Shown: piece by piece, positions 13,395 through 24,958 of the stretch
How the letters are laid out: each line of letters starts with the position of its first letter
How positions within the stretch are numbered: the first letter of the stretch is position 1
From: Leuctra nigra
Taxonomy: Eukaryota; Arthropoda; Insecta; Plecoptera; Leuctridae
Direction of reading: 5' to 3'
Assembly: GCA_934045905.1 (NCBI GenBank)
Contig: OW203763.1
Coordinates: 22,557,108-22,621,107 of the forward strand
Length of the DNA: 64,000 nucleotides
Translations under genes and position numbers: made by a program
The notes under the pieces: generated by a model
Database searches by the model: none
What the model saw: the letters and a program-made list of their open reading frames with translations, nothing else
What the model was told of the DNA's origin: nothing

Positions 13395-13426
13395 ATGACG
13401 AGGGCAACGATTTCTTTGCGAGAGGG
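13395..13426 (+). other. Possible small spliced exon upstream of abd-A
   Basis: A 32-33 nt segment lies between a good acceptor (CTATATTTTCAG) and a consensus donor (GGGGTAAGT). It begins ATGACGAGGG and stays open to the donor. It could be a noncoding leader exon, part of a regulatory RNA, or the continuation of the short ORF ending near 13300. The donor is duplicated 38 bp downstream. There is no protein similarity to support it; only the splice signals do. Confidence 0.25.
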
Positions 13427-13505
13427 GTAAGTCCAGCTCAAATGTATTTTCAATAGTGCTAGGGGTAAGTCCAGCTCAAATGTATTTTCAATAGTGCTAG
13501 GGGTA
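13423..13505 (+). repeat. 38-bp tandem duplication carrying splice-donor motif
   Basis: Two identical 38-bp units (starting at 13423 and 13461) plus 7 bases of a third (13499-13505). Each begins AGGGGTAAGT, so each unit brings a consensus 5' splice site. Identity of the copies suggests a recent duplication. Confidence 0.9.
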
Positions 13506-13599
13506 GATTGATAGAGACTGGTGGTGGCAATGCATTTCTCGAGATATTTACTCTAATTTAGAGTAATTCATGTTGGAATATGTTACGGAGTGTTGAGCT

Positions 13600-14363
13600 A
13601 AAGTAATATATCTTTTTAACTATCAACAATTAATTTAGAATGACCTTTATTGAAAATTTCTTCTCGTCGTGTTCTGCGTTTCCTGTGATAATGTGTTAGC
13701 GTGTGATTATTTCTTCTTCGATGCATTAATCCTTCATCAAAACCGTGTTTTATGGTTCGAAAGAAAAGAAAAACAACGCCGAAAACCTCGTATCTTTGAC
13801 AGTGGGGGTGCACGGCAGCACGAGGTCCGTGCACCCAGACATCGGGGTTGTCATGTGGAACGAGTTGGTGCGGTAATCGCTAGATCGCGTTGCCGTCGCC
13901 TCGACTGCTGTCTGCTCCCCGAGCGCCTCTGCGGCAAACGATCGAACCACACAGTGGCAACTGCTGGCGCTATGCTCTGCCAGTGCTTCATTCATAGCTC
14001 AGTAACACTCCTTTTCATTGGTGCAATCCGAACAACCTACTCTTCTATTGGTCCGTAATATTTACTCCGTATCCCAAGAGCAAATGAGGGGGAAGGGGGA
14101 AACGGCGGGGGGGCGGGGGTAAAACAGCTCGCCCATTATTGTAACCCTTACAATTTTAGTCGCTTCTAGTACTGTAAAGGTATCCTTGGTAGGTTAAGCA
14201 TAGAACAGTCATAAACGTTGCGTGAGAAATTTTGAAGGGTGTATAAAAGATCTTTGATGCGACCTTTAAGATCGTAAAATACAAGAACAACAACAACAGA
14301 CGTCTCATCACCTCATCATCATACCATGGTGACACACTGTCCTGTGAGCATCGACATTGAGCA
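13600..14363 (+). promoter_or_regulatory. abd-A promoter and 5' leader region
   Basis: A block richer in GC and CpG than the flanks (most so about 13770-14000) directly upstream of the abd-A coding start, ending in a G-rich stretch near 14086-14120. It contains an initiator-like TCAGT at 13999, two ATTGG (inverted CCAAT) strings near 14016 and 14045, and the TATA-like box at 14242. The 129-codon open frame inside it (13669-14058) has no recognisable similarity and is treated as a by-product of base composition. Exact transcription start not visible. Confidence 0.5.
14242..14249 (+). promoter_or_regulatory. Candidate TATA box for abd-A
   Basis: TATAAAAG lies 122 nt upstream of the abd-A ATG. 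A start site about 30 nt downstream (near 14272) would give a leader of roughly 90 nt, with the ATG at 14326 as its first AUG. No strong arthropod initiator (TCAGT) sits at the expected place; one does occur at 13999-14003, so an upstream start is also possible. Drosophila Hox promoters are often TATA-less, so this is a tentative call. Confidence 0.35.
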
Positions 14364-14367
14364 ATGA
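14326..14367 (+). promoter_or_regulatory. Upstream ORF overlapping the abd-A start codon
   Basis: A 13-codon ORF (MVTHCPVSIDIEQ) whose TGA stop shares bases with the abd-A ATG in the string ATGA. Its start has an excellent context (ACCATGG: A at -3, G at +4), better than the abd-A ATG (G at -3, A at +4). If transcribed, ribosomes should favour this start and must leak past it or reinitiate to make AbdA. Such overlaps are known elsewhere to tune translation. That it is in the mRNA is inferred from being only 36 nt upstream of the coding start with no likely splice acceptor between. Confidence 0.6.
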
Positions 14368-15039
14368 CTTCCAAGTTCATTTTGGATAGCATGCTCCCAA
14401 AATACCATCATCAAATCTACCAGCATCAACAGCTACTAAACCCGAGTACATCGCATCTTTTCACGACATCTGCCGCCTCCGATTCCGCCGTCAACTATTC
14501 AACTATCAACAGTCATTCGCCGTCTTCGAATTCATCAAGTCCAAACCACACGAGCTCAAGCACATCGCCGGGATCAGTGAGGATGTATCCCTATGTGTCC
14601 GCTGCCGCTGCCCATCATCATCATGCCCAACAGCAAGCCGTTGCAGCAGCTGCCTTCGGGGCTGCTGCCTCGGGCGGCATGGTGCCAGGACCCTTCTCGA
14701 CGTCAGCATCGGCATCGGCACTCGCTGAAGCCGCTGAGAAGAGTTGCCGATATCCTACGTCGTTAGGAGGCTCGTTAGGCGGCAATCTTGGTGGTAATCC
14801 TACTTCCGACATGGTGAATTATACGCTTGGTCATCATCCGAATGGGACGGCAGTCTCGGCCGCAAGTTCCGTATCGGCGGCAAGTGCGTCCATGGCAGCG
14901 GCGGCCCAGTTCTATCACCAAGCAGCGGCGGCTAGCGGCATCGGCGGTGATCCAATGACGTCCTGTGCACAACCAGGATCCGCACCCGCCGGTCAGCCGA
15001 TACCTGATATACCACGATATCCTTGGATGTCCATTACCG
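14364..15039 (+). CDS. abd-A: abd-A coding exon 1 (N-terminus to hexapeptide)
   Basis: Encodes residues 1-225 plus the first base of codon 226. It opens with MTSKFILDSMLPKY, the conserved AbdA start, and a TGA stop lies in the same frame at 14358-14360, so this ATG is the first possible start in this exon. The middle is low-complexity: a Ser/Thr-rich block (about 38-72), then MYPYVSAAAAHHHH, then runs of Ala, Gln and Gly. The end carries IPDIPRYPWMSIT, whose YPWM (219-222) is the hexapeptide that contacts the Exd/Pbx homeodomain. The exon ends at a strong donor (G|GTGAGT). Reading into the intron adds only Gly-Glu before a TAA, so intron retention would give a 227-residue protein without a homeodomain. 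The exon is clearly more GC-rich than its surroundings. Confidence 0.97.
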
Positions 15040-16872
15040 GTGAGTAACTACCAGACAAACCTTATTACGTTGACAATGTGTCGAGCATGCTTTCTGGCAC
15101 GCCTTCTTTCATTCTTTTCATGCACGAAAAACAGCTGTCAAACTGTGCTCTCATTGTTCACTCTTGTCAACACCATTATGTTACTCAAACAATAGTGTCT
15201 CGTTGACTAAATCTACAAAAACGTGCGCCCGTCACAATAGCGTTTAACCCTTTCCCGCGCCAAAACAGAAGTAAGTACACCACGCTATTCAGAGGTGATA
15301 ATGTGCTACTAATAGTACCATAGAGTCTGCATAAGGAGCAACATCTCAGACAATAACATTAGGCACGTCTCACTTATTTACATATTTGCTCGTTAGCTGT
15401 GTGGAATCCAGCTAAAGTGACGCAAGACACGTTTAAAATTCACGGTGGAGGTGCCGGTTTCTAGACCTTTAAATGTCTATTGTTAGATGTGCTTCAGTTA
15501 CGTGGGTCATAAACCGCAAAGTGTTTGCTGATCTCATTGAATGTTGCATGACTTTATGATTGTACATGTGTAAAAAAAAATATTGTCACCTTGTAGGCAT
15601 ATAGGCATGTGCTATACTTATTAGCAATGCAAGACTGTTGCCTCTGATTTTTATCGCGGCGCCATCGTTGAATTTCAAATACACCTAATCATATCTTGAG
15701 ATTGTGCCCCTTCTAGCAACACTTTTTTTTTATAGATAATAAATGGTTAATTAATTGTTAATCGCTAGAGTCAATCTTGAAACTCGTGAACTTTGACCGT
15801 ACAGATCACCAGCGTGGTTATAATTTACGTTTGAAGTGCATTGTGGGTCGAATTGCTGCATATATTAAGTCTACTTTGGACAGTCCACTGCATTCACATG
15901 AAATTATAATATAAGGTACTCATTATTAGAGTAATTAAGACAAATACAAATCGTGGGAGGGGATTTAAGGAATTGCTTTTGCTAAGAAAACGAATATTTT
16001 ATAACGGAAGCGGCCTGCGATCACTTGAAACAAAATTCTGTTTAACAAAAAAAAATACCGCCACTATAAAACTGTTCAAATTTAGGTTAAAACAATCTTC
16101 GCTTTCCGAGATCAAACGATCAGAAAGTCGTTATTTAAAGGCGACAATCAAGTTATGACCGAGCCTCAATCGGATCGCTGAAAGAGAACCCTTTTTTTGA
16201 AAAAATGTTATTTGTTAGCTGTTTTTGGGGGATTGTTTGTTTAATTTCTAAGCATCATAAATACTTAAAAAGGTTTGTTTGAAACCTTGTTATAGAGATG
16301 GTGGTCTGTTTTCTATTTTTTCGCGCTCAGTCGTGGCCGGGTTTGTGTACAAGTATTTAGACGATTTTGTGTCGGTGGGGAAAAAGTGTTAACATGCAAC
16401 TTAGCGAGGATAATAAACACTTTCGAATTGGGTATTTTCGTCACTTTATATTACCCGGTAAAGTGTTGGTAATTGTGATTGGTTTCACGTCAACCGATAA
16501 ACTCTGTCCTGTCATAGAATTTATTTTTCAAATTCATGTGCATTTTTACACAAAAATAAACAGTCTTTGCACTATATTTGATGACTCTTATTATTGATAT
16601 AACGTGCAATATGACTGACTGCACTTCATTATTCATTATTTTGACACATTTCAGTGCACTTTCATTAGCACAACACTATTCATTATAATAACGGATTAGT
16701 GCAAATTATTATGAAATTAAATGCAGATTGTATTTCATTTTCAATTAATATCACAATTCTACAGAATACAATATGATGTAGGATGAATATAAGTTGAAAT
16801 CTTCTATGTTATAGTTAATAACAATTATTACCTATTATTGATAAATTGTTGCTTTTCTTTTTCCACATCTAG
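15040..16872 (+). other. abd-A: abd-A intron 1
   Basis: 1,833 bp with GTGAGT...CATCTAG ends, phase 1. It holds no credible gene. A short segment near 15442-15460 reads GGTGGAGGTGCCGG, the same B-box-like string seen at 25430 and 63372, probably a decayed tRNA-derived SINE piece. The rest is AT-rich and unremarkable by eye. Confidence 0.9.
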
Positions 16873-16905
16873 ATTGGATGAGCCCCTTTGATCGTGTCGT
16901 TTGTG
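16873..16905 (+). CDS. abd-A: abd-A microexon 2 (TDWM linker)
   Basis: A 33-nt exon between an acceptor (CCACATCTAG) and a donor (G|GTGAG). With the last base of exon 1 it encodes DWMSPFDRVVC, residues 226-236, plus the first base of codon 237. This matches the linker between hexapeptide and homeodomain of insect AbdA. It completes TDWM, a second tryptophan motif reported in AbdA to take part in Exd contacts. Both flanking introns are phase 1, so skipping it (33 nt) would keep the frame and remove 11 residues. Many insect AbdA proteins have an extra GDFN after VVC; here the exon stops just before that position. Confidence 0.95.
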
Positions 16906-19900
16906 GTGAGTTCCAGATTATTCAAAGTAATTACATACATTTTTTACTTATTAGTATATAGTTCTTAGCATTAGTTACTAACATAGTAATAGAGTAAAAA
17001 TTATTAATAGTAATTGGTCTATTTACTTCCCATTGTGATTGTAAACTTGTCCATAACTCGACTATAGTTTATGAACAGATTAATTCACAAGTAGAATTAC
17101 TTCCCATACGTCAACACACATAGTTAGAATATCTTCAATTGCCAAGATTATCTTACATATTAATGACGTTAATTACATTTTTGTTATCATGTCTCACACT
17201 TTATTAAAACTACTTCATGTAATATCAGTCAACAGAGTCAACCTACAAACTTCGAAAGACATAAAAAAAACAATTGGGCCACTTCTAGTTGAGGAAATAG
17301 GTGCCAATAAAGAGTTTAATGCCATGTAAAAAGAGTGGTTAGTATGTCGTCGTAATATAATATTTTATGAAACTCTTATATATACATTCGTAATTTATAG
17401 CGTTCAGTAAAAAAATATTATAATCCCTTACTTTCTTCTATATTACGTATGAGCTTAACTCTCAGCAAATTAGCTTCCTTGCATTAATAATGCATGTTTT
17501 AAATGATTATATGAGTATTTGAGTATACTATACAGAAATATGATATCGACTAATTGAATGCAAGCCAAATATAATCGTTTTGAAATATAAGTAACTATAC
17601 TAGCCGTTTACTTACTCTAAGGAAATAACCAAATGAACTCAAAGACGGCACTCTAGACACCCATTATAAACTTATCACAAAAAAGATGACACATACTATC
17701 GTTCAGTATACTGTCTGAGGCAAGTAGCTTTAAATATTTCTCTTGGCAATAGCTACTTCAGACATAATATTTCATAATTTCGCATCTAGTCTAACCTGAG
17801 CTGAGTTTCTTATACCACTTAGAAATGAAGTCAAGGATACATTACTGATGATTCATGACTACTGATTAGAAGGTGGGCCTGATAATATGCTACTAGCATT
17901 TTATTAATTTGTGAAACGGTCAACGTTTTTAATGATTGTGTAAATCATGATTCAGTAGGTAATTAAATGTCTTATATTTTAACACAAAGCTGCCATAACG
18001 CTCTCAAGAAACGTTCTTTTGATAAAGCTTTTACAAATTAAATGTTTTAGGTATTGAATGTTTATTGAATCAATATCAATACAGTTTGTACAACTGTACT
18101 ATTCTAATTATGTACTTGGATTAGCCCCTTTTAAGGGCCTAACATGTTCACGCATACAAGAGCTTAGAAATTATTATTCATAAACTGTCAATTGAACTTT
18201 TTTTCTCTCAATATTACCGTTTATTTGTACAAGTAGATCACACGTTCACTACATTCCACAAATCGGTCACTAGGAATGCAGAGGTATTATCTCTTCTAAC
18301 GCCGTATTTCTTCACAATTCTTCAATCGGCTTGTCGCGTGCACAGGAATCTGATTAGTGATTACATTTGCGATTCCAATGCATTAGTAGCAGTGTAGTTA
18401 CTGTTGGCCGTTTGAATTCTAAGCAGTACACGCTTTATTATGCGGCTCGACAAAAATGTCTTCATTAATACCACAATATCGCTATAGCATCTTTGTGTTT
18501 AATTGAGCTACAAACCATTTTGGTGGTGATCGCATTTGCAAGAAAAAGTTTGTTGAAATCGACGTAAAGCTGTCAGTAAATTACTAGGGTCTAGAAATGA
18601 TTCAGGATGAAACTTGCACGCTATTCTTCATCTCGCAGAAGCGTTCTTATTGTTCATTCCGTTCATTCAAAAAGTTACCCTTCTATTGCAGATCCAACTT
18701 TCTCTTCTATTCTTACATCACTTTACCACCCGCAATTGAAACCCTTTTAACTGCGTTCGCATTGTTGTTGTTCACATTGTTGTCTTCGGATCCTGACTTT
18801 GGGAAGTGAAGCACGGCCTGATTTCTCTCCTCTCATGGTTTTCATTTTCGAGTCCAGACGAGAGTGAAAATAGACGTATTTTCGGTTTCAAAATCAGCCA
18901 CCAGATCTTTCTCTCTTGCAATCTGTAAGGAGAAGAATGTTGTTATCATCAACATCATATAAAATTGTATTTAAATATTAGCAAATTTGTGGACCCCTTT
19001 CTTTGAAAAACAAATCTCTTTCACATATTCTCTTGCCTTGCCTTCTTTGATACAATGACTAAGGTATTCTTTTTTGTAACCGACTGTACGATAGCACTTT
19101 TCTGTCTTGAACATATTTTATCGTCGTTTCAGAAGGAGTTTTTTTTCTCTTCTAGAGTATCAGACAAGCTCAGGGAATAAATTACAGGCGGAGCTGGAGG
19201 CAAGGCACAGGGGTGAATAAAGTTACTGAAAATGCCATTACAATAATGTTGAAAGTCCATTAGTTTGTCTGCTAGAGAATGAATTACTTAGATACCAGTT
19301 TCCCAAACCGACGCTATACTTTAATACTAAGCTTACGGAACGTGTTTGTTTCATACGACCAACCTGAATTGTTTGCAAAATCATTCTGGACAAAAATGTC
19401 TTCTGACTTTTGATTTCGTTTTCTTTAACGTGTGGACAAGATTGTTCAGCCCTGAATATAAGAAAACTAATGCACAAAATGGAGGAAAGAAACCCACTTT
19501 AAAAAGATACCGACGCATGGGACAAGAGTTCTCTCTTATTGTGTTTCTTTGTACCACATCATCGCTGAGGTGTAATCCAGGGAATGGATGGAACACCCTC
19601 AATCATGAGTCTTGTCTGTGTTTTACTTTATCAGCAATAGTTTGTGTGCTTTTGCAAAGATCAAAATCAACATTTATTTATTTCCTATAGCGCGTTGTAT
19701 CTTAAAGAAAACAACATAAATAACTTTGATACGTCGTTCTCTTGTACATTACATTGGCTTTTCTTGCTCAAAATCGAAAATTTTCGTTTTGACAGTCAAT
19801 TAATTTGATTAATGTTCTAACTTATTGCTCAATTATACATGAACTCTGTGCCGTATTTTATTACCAATTGTCTTAATCGCCATTATAATTAAAACTAATT

Positions 19901-20179
19901 GTCCTTAATCGACAGGATATTGTTTCGAGTGTTCTAATTTCTCATTTAACCATTTTAATGAGGGCAAGATCTTTTGTACGATACTTACATATGCAACAGT
20001 CAATTACTTACTTGTGAAATCTACCATTTCTGATGTCATTGCTGAATGATAAAATATAATAACTACGTCTTTGGAACTATGCAAGAAAATGATGCATTCA
20101 GACGCATTCTTATATTTATACAATTGCATGGTCAAGTAATTGTAATTTTATTTTAATCTTCTTTTGTATGTCGGTTTTA

Positions 20180-20809
20180 AGTCTTAACTCAAAAGATTTC
20201 GTGTGTTCTTATTTTTAAAAAAGAACTTTCCCCATCTTGCATTCATGAACCATCATCCAATTTTTTCTTTATTCACAAACTATGACGATAAAGATGAAAT
20301 ATATCCTATCTAGTCTATTCACTAGTGTCTTCTCTTTAGAATCATGAGTATAACCATTTCTTTGACCATTGGTCTGTTAGGGGATATCAAAACTAGCTAA
20401 AACTTGTTTTGTTATAATACCATTTTCATAAATAAATACAAATTGCCCCTCCAAGGAAAACGTTTGGACTCAGTTTTTGAGGTGAGTTAGGACCGAGGGG
20501 GGGGGGGGGGGTTAGAAGGGAGGATATTTAGACCTGAAACTCTTTTCATTTTGAATTTGAAAAGGGCAGTTACTAATTCCCAAGTTGAACCAATCGTTGG
20601 AGCGGAGTTCTGGTCAAAGGTTTAAGACAGATTTATTTTAATTTTATGTAAACTAGCTACGGTTATGTTTTCAACGGGACATTTCACTCAAAATGATAGG
20701 ACTCATTGAATTATGAAATGATCCCATGGTTTAAATAACTTGTTTTTTTCGAGCAACATTTTGTGCAGCGAACGTCATTTAGTCTTAACTCAAACGATTT
20801 CGTGTGTTT
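20180..20809 (+). repeat. Pair of 29-bp direct repeats in intron 2
   Basis: AGTCTTAACTCAAA followed by GATTTCGTGTG occurs at 20180-20208 and 20781-20809 with one mismatch, about 600 bp apart. The rest between them is not obviously duplicated apart from the T-rich run after each copy. Confidence 0.7.
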
Positions 20810-23345
20810 CTTGTTTTTGTTCGTGTGTAAACGTATAATTTAAGGTCATTTTCAGAAAGTTATGCGATATAATTTTCTTGTTATGCATTGAAAATTAAAA
20901 TTAATGATTGTAATAGATTGGAATGTTACTTATAACGTTACTGCTTTAAATAAAAATTATTGCGTTAAACAACACCAATTTAAATGTCATCTTTCGGTGC
21001 TTAGAATTTAACAAAATTCAAATCTCTTTTTAGAATCCTTGTTTTATTTACCTTTCATGATAAAAATATGGACACAAAATTGTGAACACTGCAAACTGTG
21101 ATTTTGCATGCAATTAAAAGGAATAAAAACATCGAATACATAATATATTTGGAAGTACGTGGTCACAAGTATAGCAAAATAAAAACATGAATAACCATTT
21201 CTTGACTTCAACTGGGGACCTAACCCAATTATATCATAAGTTCAGTACGGATTTTATGTTTAAAATATGTATTCATTTAAAACTAGACCTAAAATATATA
21301 TAAATATTAATTGCTGAATTTGCCAGTGAATCTCTGTACCTTGGTCTATGACAACCCCTGCATTGCGTCGAATGGCTGAGGGGAAACTCTATATAGAACT
21401 TGACTTCCACTCTAGTGGAAAGTTTCAGATTTACTTGTGCATTATTAATACAGCCAACACAATGCTTGCATATGGGATCCATGCCCCATTCCCCTCTCTT
21501 AACATAGCTGCATAATATTTGAGTCAAAAACATCTCCTATTGGCTCCCTAACTATATCGCTTCATCCCTTATTTAAATTTTTTCTCACCTGCTTCTAAAA
21601 GATACCTTTTTTAATCCATCTTTACTGCTCGGTAATACCATTTTATTTCACGCAAGAGAACCCCCTTTCATGTAAAATATTACTCGTTTTTGCACCGATT
21701 TTCCTCATAGCAATATCTGTCAAATTAAGATATGAAAATAAAATAATGACATCATACTCTGACCGTTATGATCATCTTATATAATTAATTAACCATTAAA
21801 AGCATATACCTTTAATAATTGACTTAATTCTAAATTGGCTCTCTCGCTGATGATTTGACACCATTGTCATGTGACCATAAAATGGTCAAAGCGCTATGGT
21901 TAGCGAGCACCGCACTGTTGCCAAGTGGGGGCCCACTAATAGGCCGTTTCAAACTGGTATCCTAGTTTATATGCACACGTAACACATCAAAACTATGGCA
22001 ACATTGTAGACTACCTCATGGCTCATAAATCCAGGGTGACATAAACTAAACTAGATGACGTACATTATAGCCTAATAATGCGTTAGCCTTATGGGTGTAT
22101 AGTTCATTTATTATTGACAACCTTGCGTATAGCGAAGAGGACAGAGAATTCTTTCCTATAAAGTCAACAATGGGTTTTTATTAGATAGTCTGATAATATT
22201 ATAGTATTTTGAAACACTTTTTGTGCGGAAGTCATAATAGTAGACGATTTCAAAATGGATTCAAGTTTGTTTGAATTTTCAGAACCATTAGAATGGTTTT
22301 GTTACTAAAACAATACATATTGAATATAACGAATTACATTTTCGATTTGTTTTGCCGGTGATTATTTGTTTTTATTTCTTTTTATAATTGACATGAGCTT
22401 CATGCAGAAAGCTCACATAAAAAGCTAGTTGAATTGATGATCCACATAAGTCAATGATTAAGTGCACAAATGAATTAAAGAAAACATTTTAAATTGCAAA
22501 TTTACATGTCAAATTCTCATTAGTTTTAGTCATATTAGTTGCAAGTCCAATTGGATCATTGTAAAAAAGCAGAAAACAGCTTGTTTTGTCTATGTGTTAT
22601 TGTCTCTAACTTCAACCTCATTTACTCACCATGTTGTAAATGGAAACAATTGCATTCTGAGTTACGAATTGATGTGCCAAAGGCGTTTAAAAGGAACTTT
22701 CATATTACAAGAACGTCTAGCCGAGGTGAAAATATTACAATTCGTTTGCTAGTGAAATGAACAAATGTTCTTAGCGACAAAAAAATGATGCCAATTAGTG
22801 ATTTCTTTTATTCGAGTATTGCTATCTTTCATTTCTGTGGCCTACGATACTCCAGCATTGTTGAAAATTAATGTAGTGTTAAACAACGACTACTAAGATT
22901 ACTAAGTTACTATTCATAATATTGATGCAACGGCGCTATACATTTATAGACCATTATTACGTGGTGATAACCTTTATATGATGTTCAAATAGATCCTTAA
23001 ATTAAGTTTATAGTTTTTTTAGAGTCATCATTTCAAGGATATAGCCCATATAGTTACATTTATAGTTACTTTATATTTACACTTGTATGAGAGTGTGTAG
23101 TAGCTTCCGCACTGACCTACCGTATTAATAATGGTTTCCGAGGTTATTACGAAGACACTTTATTTTGTTTTAAAAGATTTTGGTCATTTATCAGATTATT
23201 TTGTATTTTATTCGTAATAATGTAAATAATGTTAGGTACTTACATCAGTGCTAGTTTCAAAATTCTTTATTAAGAGTTAAATAAAAAAAAAAATTACATA
23301 GCTTATAAAAAAAAGTCATTGTTCTTTTTAACAATATTGCATTTA

Positions 23346-24070
23346 TTTTTGTAATCAAATAGCCATTAAACGTTTTTGTCATCGTTCCATCATAATGCAT
23401 TGTTTAGTTTCTAAATTAATTCTAACAAATTTAACTTATTTTTCATAGATCCATTTATAAAAGTAGATTTGGCACATTTTAAAAGCAGCTATTTCCAGTT
23501 TTTAACTGTCGTTTAGCAAATCATAGCTATTAATTATTATACGTATTCCGCGTTATGTTTATGGGTAGAAAAAAGCAATTGGATCATTCAATCAAGATTA
23601 TTTTTATTTTTAGTTATAATTTCTGTACCTCAAAGGTAGAAGACCCGATGTCCATTCCCTCGGTTTTGCGTTGAACACATTTGGAATGATGTAATCAAGC
23701 TCTATCAATTTCAATTTGACTGAATGATTAGATCAACGCAGAATTACTGTCTTTCAAGCACACCTCAAGAATAATTGAAATTGACATCGGGCATTCTACC
23801 TCTGAGGTACATGCTCTTGCTCAATGCTCTTGCCTTTTTGTAACCAAATTTCCATTCGACGTTTTTGTCATAGCTTTGTCTCTATTTATATTCAGTTCCC
23901 TTCTAGTTGACAATTTTACAAAATGTGTTAGAAAGAGATTTATCAAGTTTATAAACACAAGCATACAACTTTCAACTTTTCTTTTAGCTGAAACACAACT
24001 GTTATACCGCGTTATTTATTAAAATCCATGCTGTTAGCTTTATGGGAAGAACGAAAGAGCAGGATTCTGA
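23346..24070 (+). repeat. Diverged direct repeats flanking a foldback element
   Basis: Left copy about 23346-23590 and right copy about 23835-24070 share blocks in the same order: TTTTTGTAA.CAAAT, CGTTTTTGTCAT, CCGCGTTAT and TTTATGGG.AGAA. Between them lies the palindromic element at 23625-23810. The arrangement fits a duplicated segment with an insertion, or a composite element with long degenerate direct repeats. Confidence 0.5.
23625..23810. mobile_element. 186-bp foldback (MITE-like) element
   Basis: Terminal inverted repeats of 28 bp (23625-23652 and 23783-23810), reading GTACCTCAAAGGTAGAAGAC at the left edge, pair with only three mismatches. Inner arms also share GCGTTGA and AATCATT-like strings in inverted order. 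No open frame. The element is inside abd-A intron 2. Confidence 0.65.
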
Positions 24071-24956
24071 CTGTTTTAAAATATCATTAAAATTAAAGTT
24101 ATCCTTGAAAACGCTCACAAACGCGTTGATTTCCATTGCCAAAAGCAATTATATTTCTTTGTTTGTTTTGAACCCGGGCCACTCAGTTTCATCTCTGTGC
24201 ATCTCTTCTATGTGTTCTTGAATCGGTTTATATGGACCAATTTCTATGTCCAGTACAAACGAGAAGCGATCCTGCCAAACCAAGTGTCATCAAAATGGCG
24301 GCATCCTTATAGCAAAACTCGCATTTTTAGTCTTATTTTATTATACAGTATTGCCTGCTAGGAGGCACTTGCTTTCGTTATAACCTCTATTTGGATTTGT
24401 AAGAATTGCTTTGTATAAAATACAACGCATTTGAAAGGGTTATTCTCTTCTTAAAAGTACAGTTTCCTTCTTTTTATAAACGCTATTAGAGTTTGTGACT
24501 CAGACATAACAATTTATCTTCCGTCATCAACGTGAAAAAAACTTTGGTTTTCAATAAGATCCATTCTTTCTTTGAACTGATACTTTTGTGTATTAATCGG
24601 CACTGACTTGAATCTATTTACGATCTCTACTAAATCAATATTGACATGACAAGCACCGACACATCATTCTATCTATAGTAAAACCGCAGGGAAAACACTT
24701 GCCGTCACATTGTTATGCTTTGGGAAAATGACTTTGAGTTTTAGAGGTTTTTCTTGCGTTGAAGCCGGGATTTTCTTATGCAGCCTAGGTGACGAAAAGA
24801 TTCTGGGACTTGTGTAAGGGGTGCTAGGGCATGTCAGAAAGGGGTGGGCTGGATTGTTATGTAGGGGGTGGGGGAGGGGGAGTGATGAAGGCAAGGAGGG
24901 TTTTTGGGGGGGAAGAGTTTCGTAGGGAGAGACGATCAATATATAGTAGTAGTGTA

Positions 24957-24958
<2 letters not shown>

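Noticed and set aside
13285..13427. Resemblance of a possible spliced product (KKHFFDILKN...FFARG) to ion transport peptide
   Set aside because: Spacing of FFDI and FAR is similar, but the family's conserved cysteines are absent.
1..14000. The iab-4/iab-8 microRNA hairpin expected upstream of abd-A
   Set aside because: I looked for the conserved arms with GTATACTGAATGTAT and TTCAGTATACG-like strings on both strands and found no matching pair; it probably lies beyond the window's left edge.
13669..14058. 129-codon + strand ORF upstream of abd-A
   Set aside because: Arg/Cys-rich product with no recognisable domain; it lies in the GC-richer promoter/leader zone where stop codons are rare, and the minus strand is also open there.
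14506..14972. Minus-strand ORFs opposite abd-A exon 1
   Set aside because: Shadows of the GC-rich, repeat-coding exon; no independent evidence.
19346..19690. 114-codon + strand ORF in intron 2
   Set aside because: No recognisable domain, and the opposite strand is also open; treated as chance.
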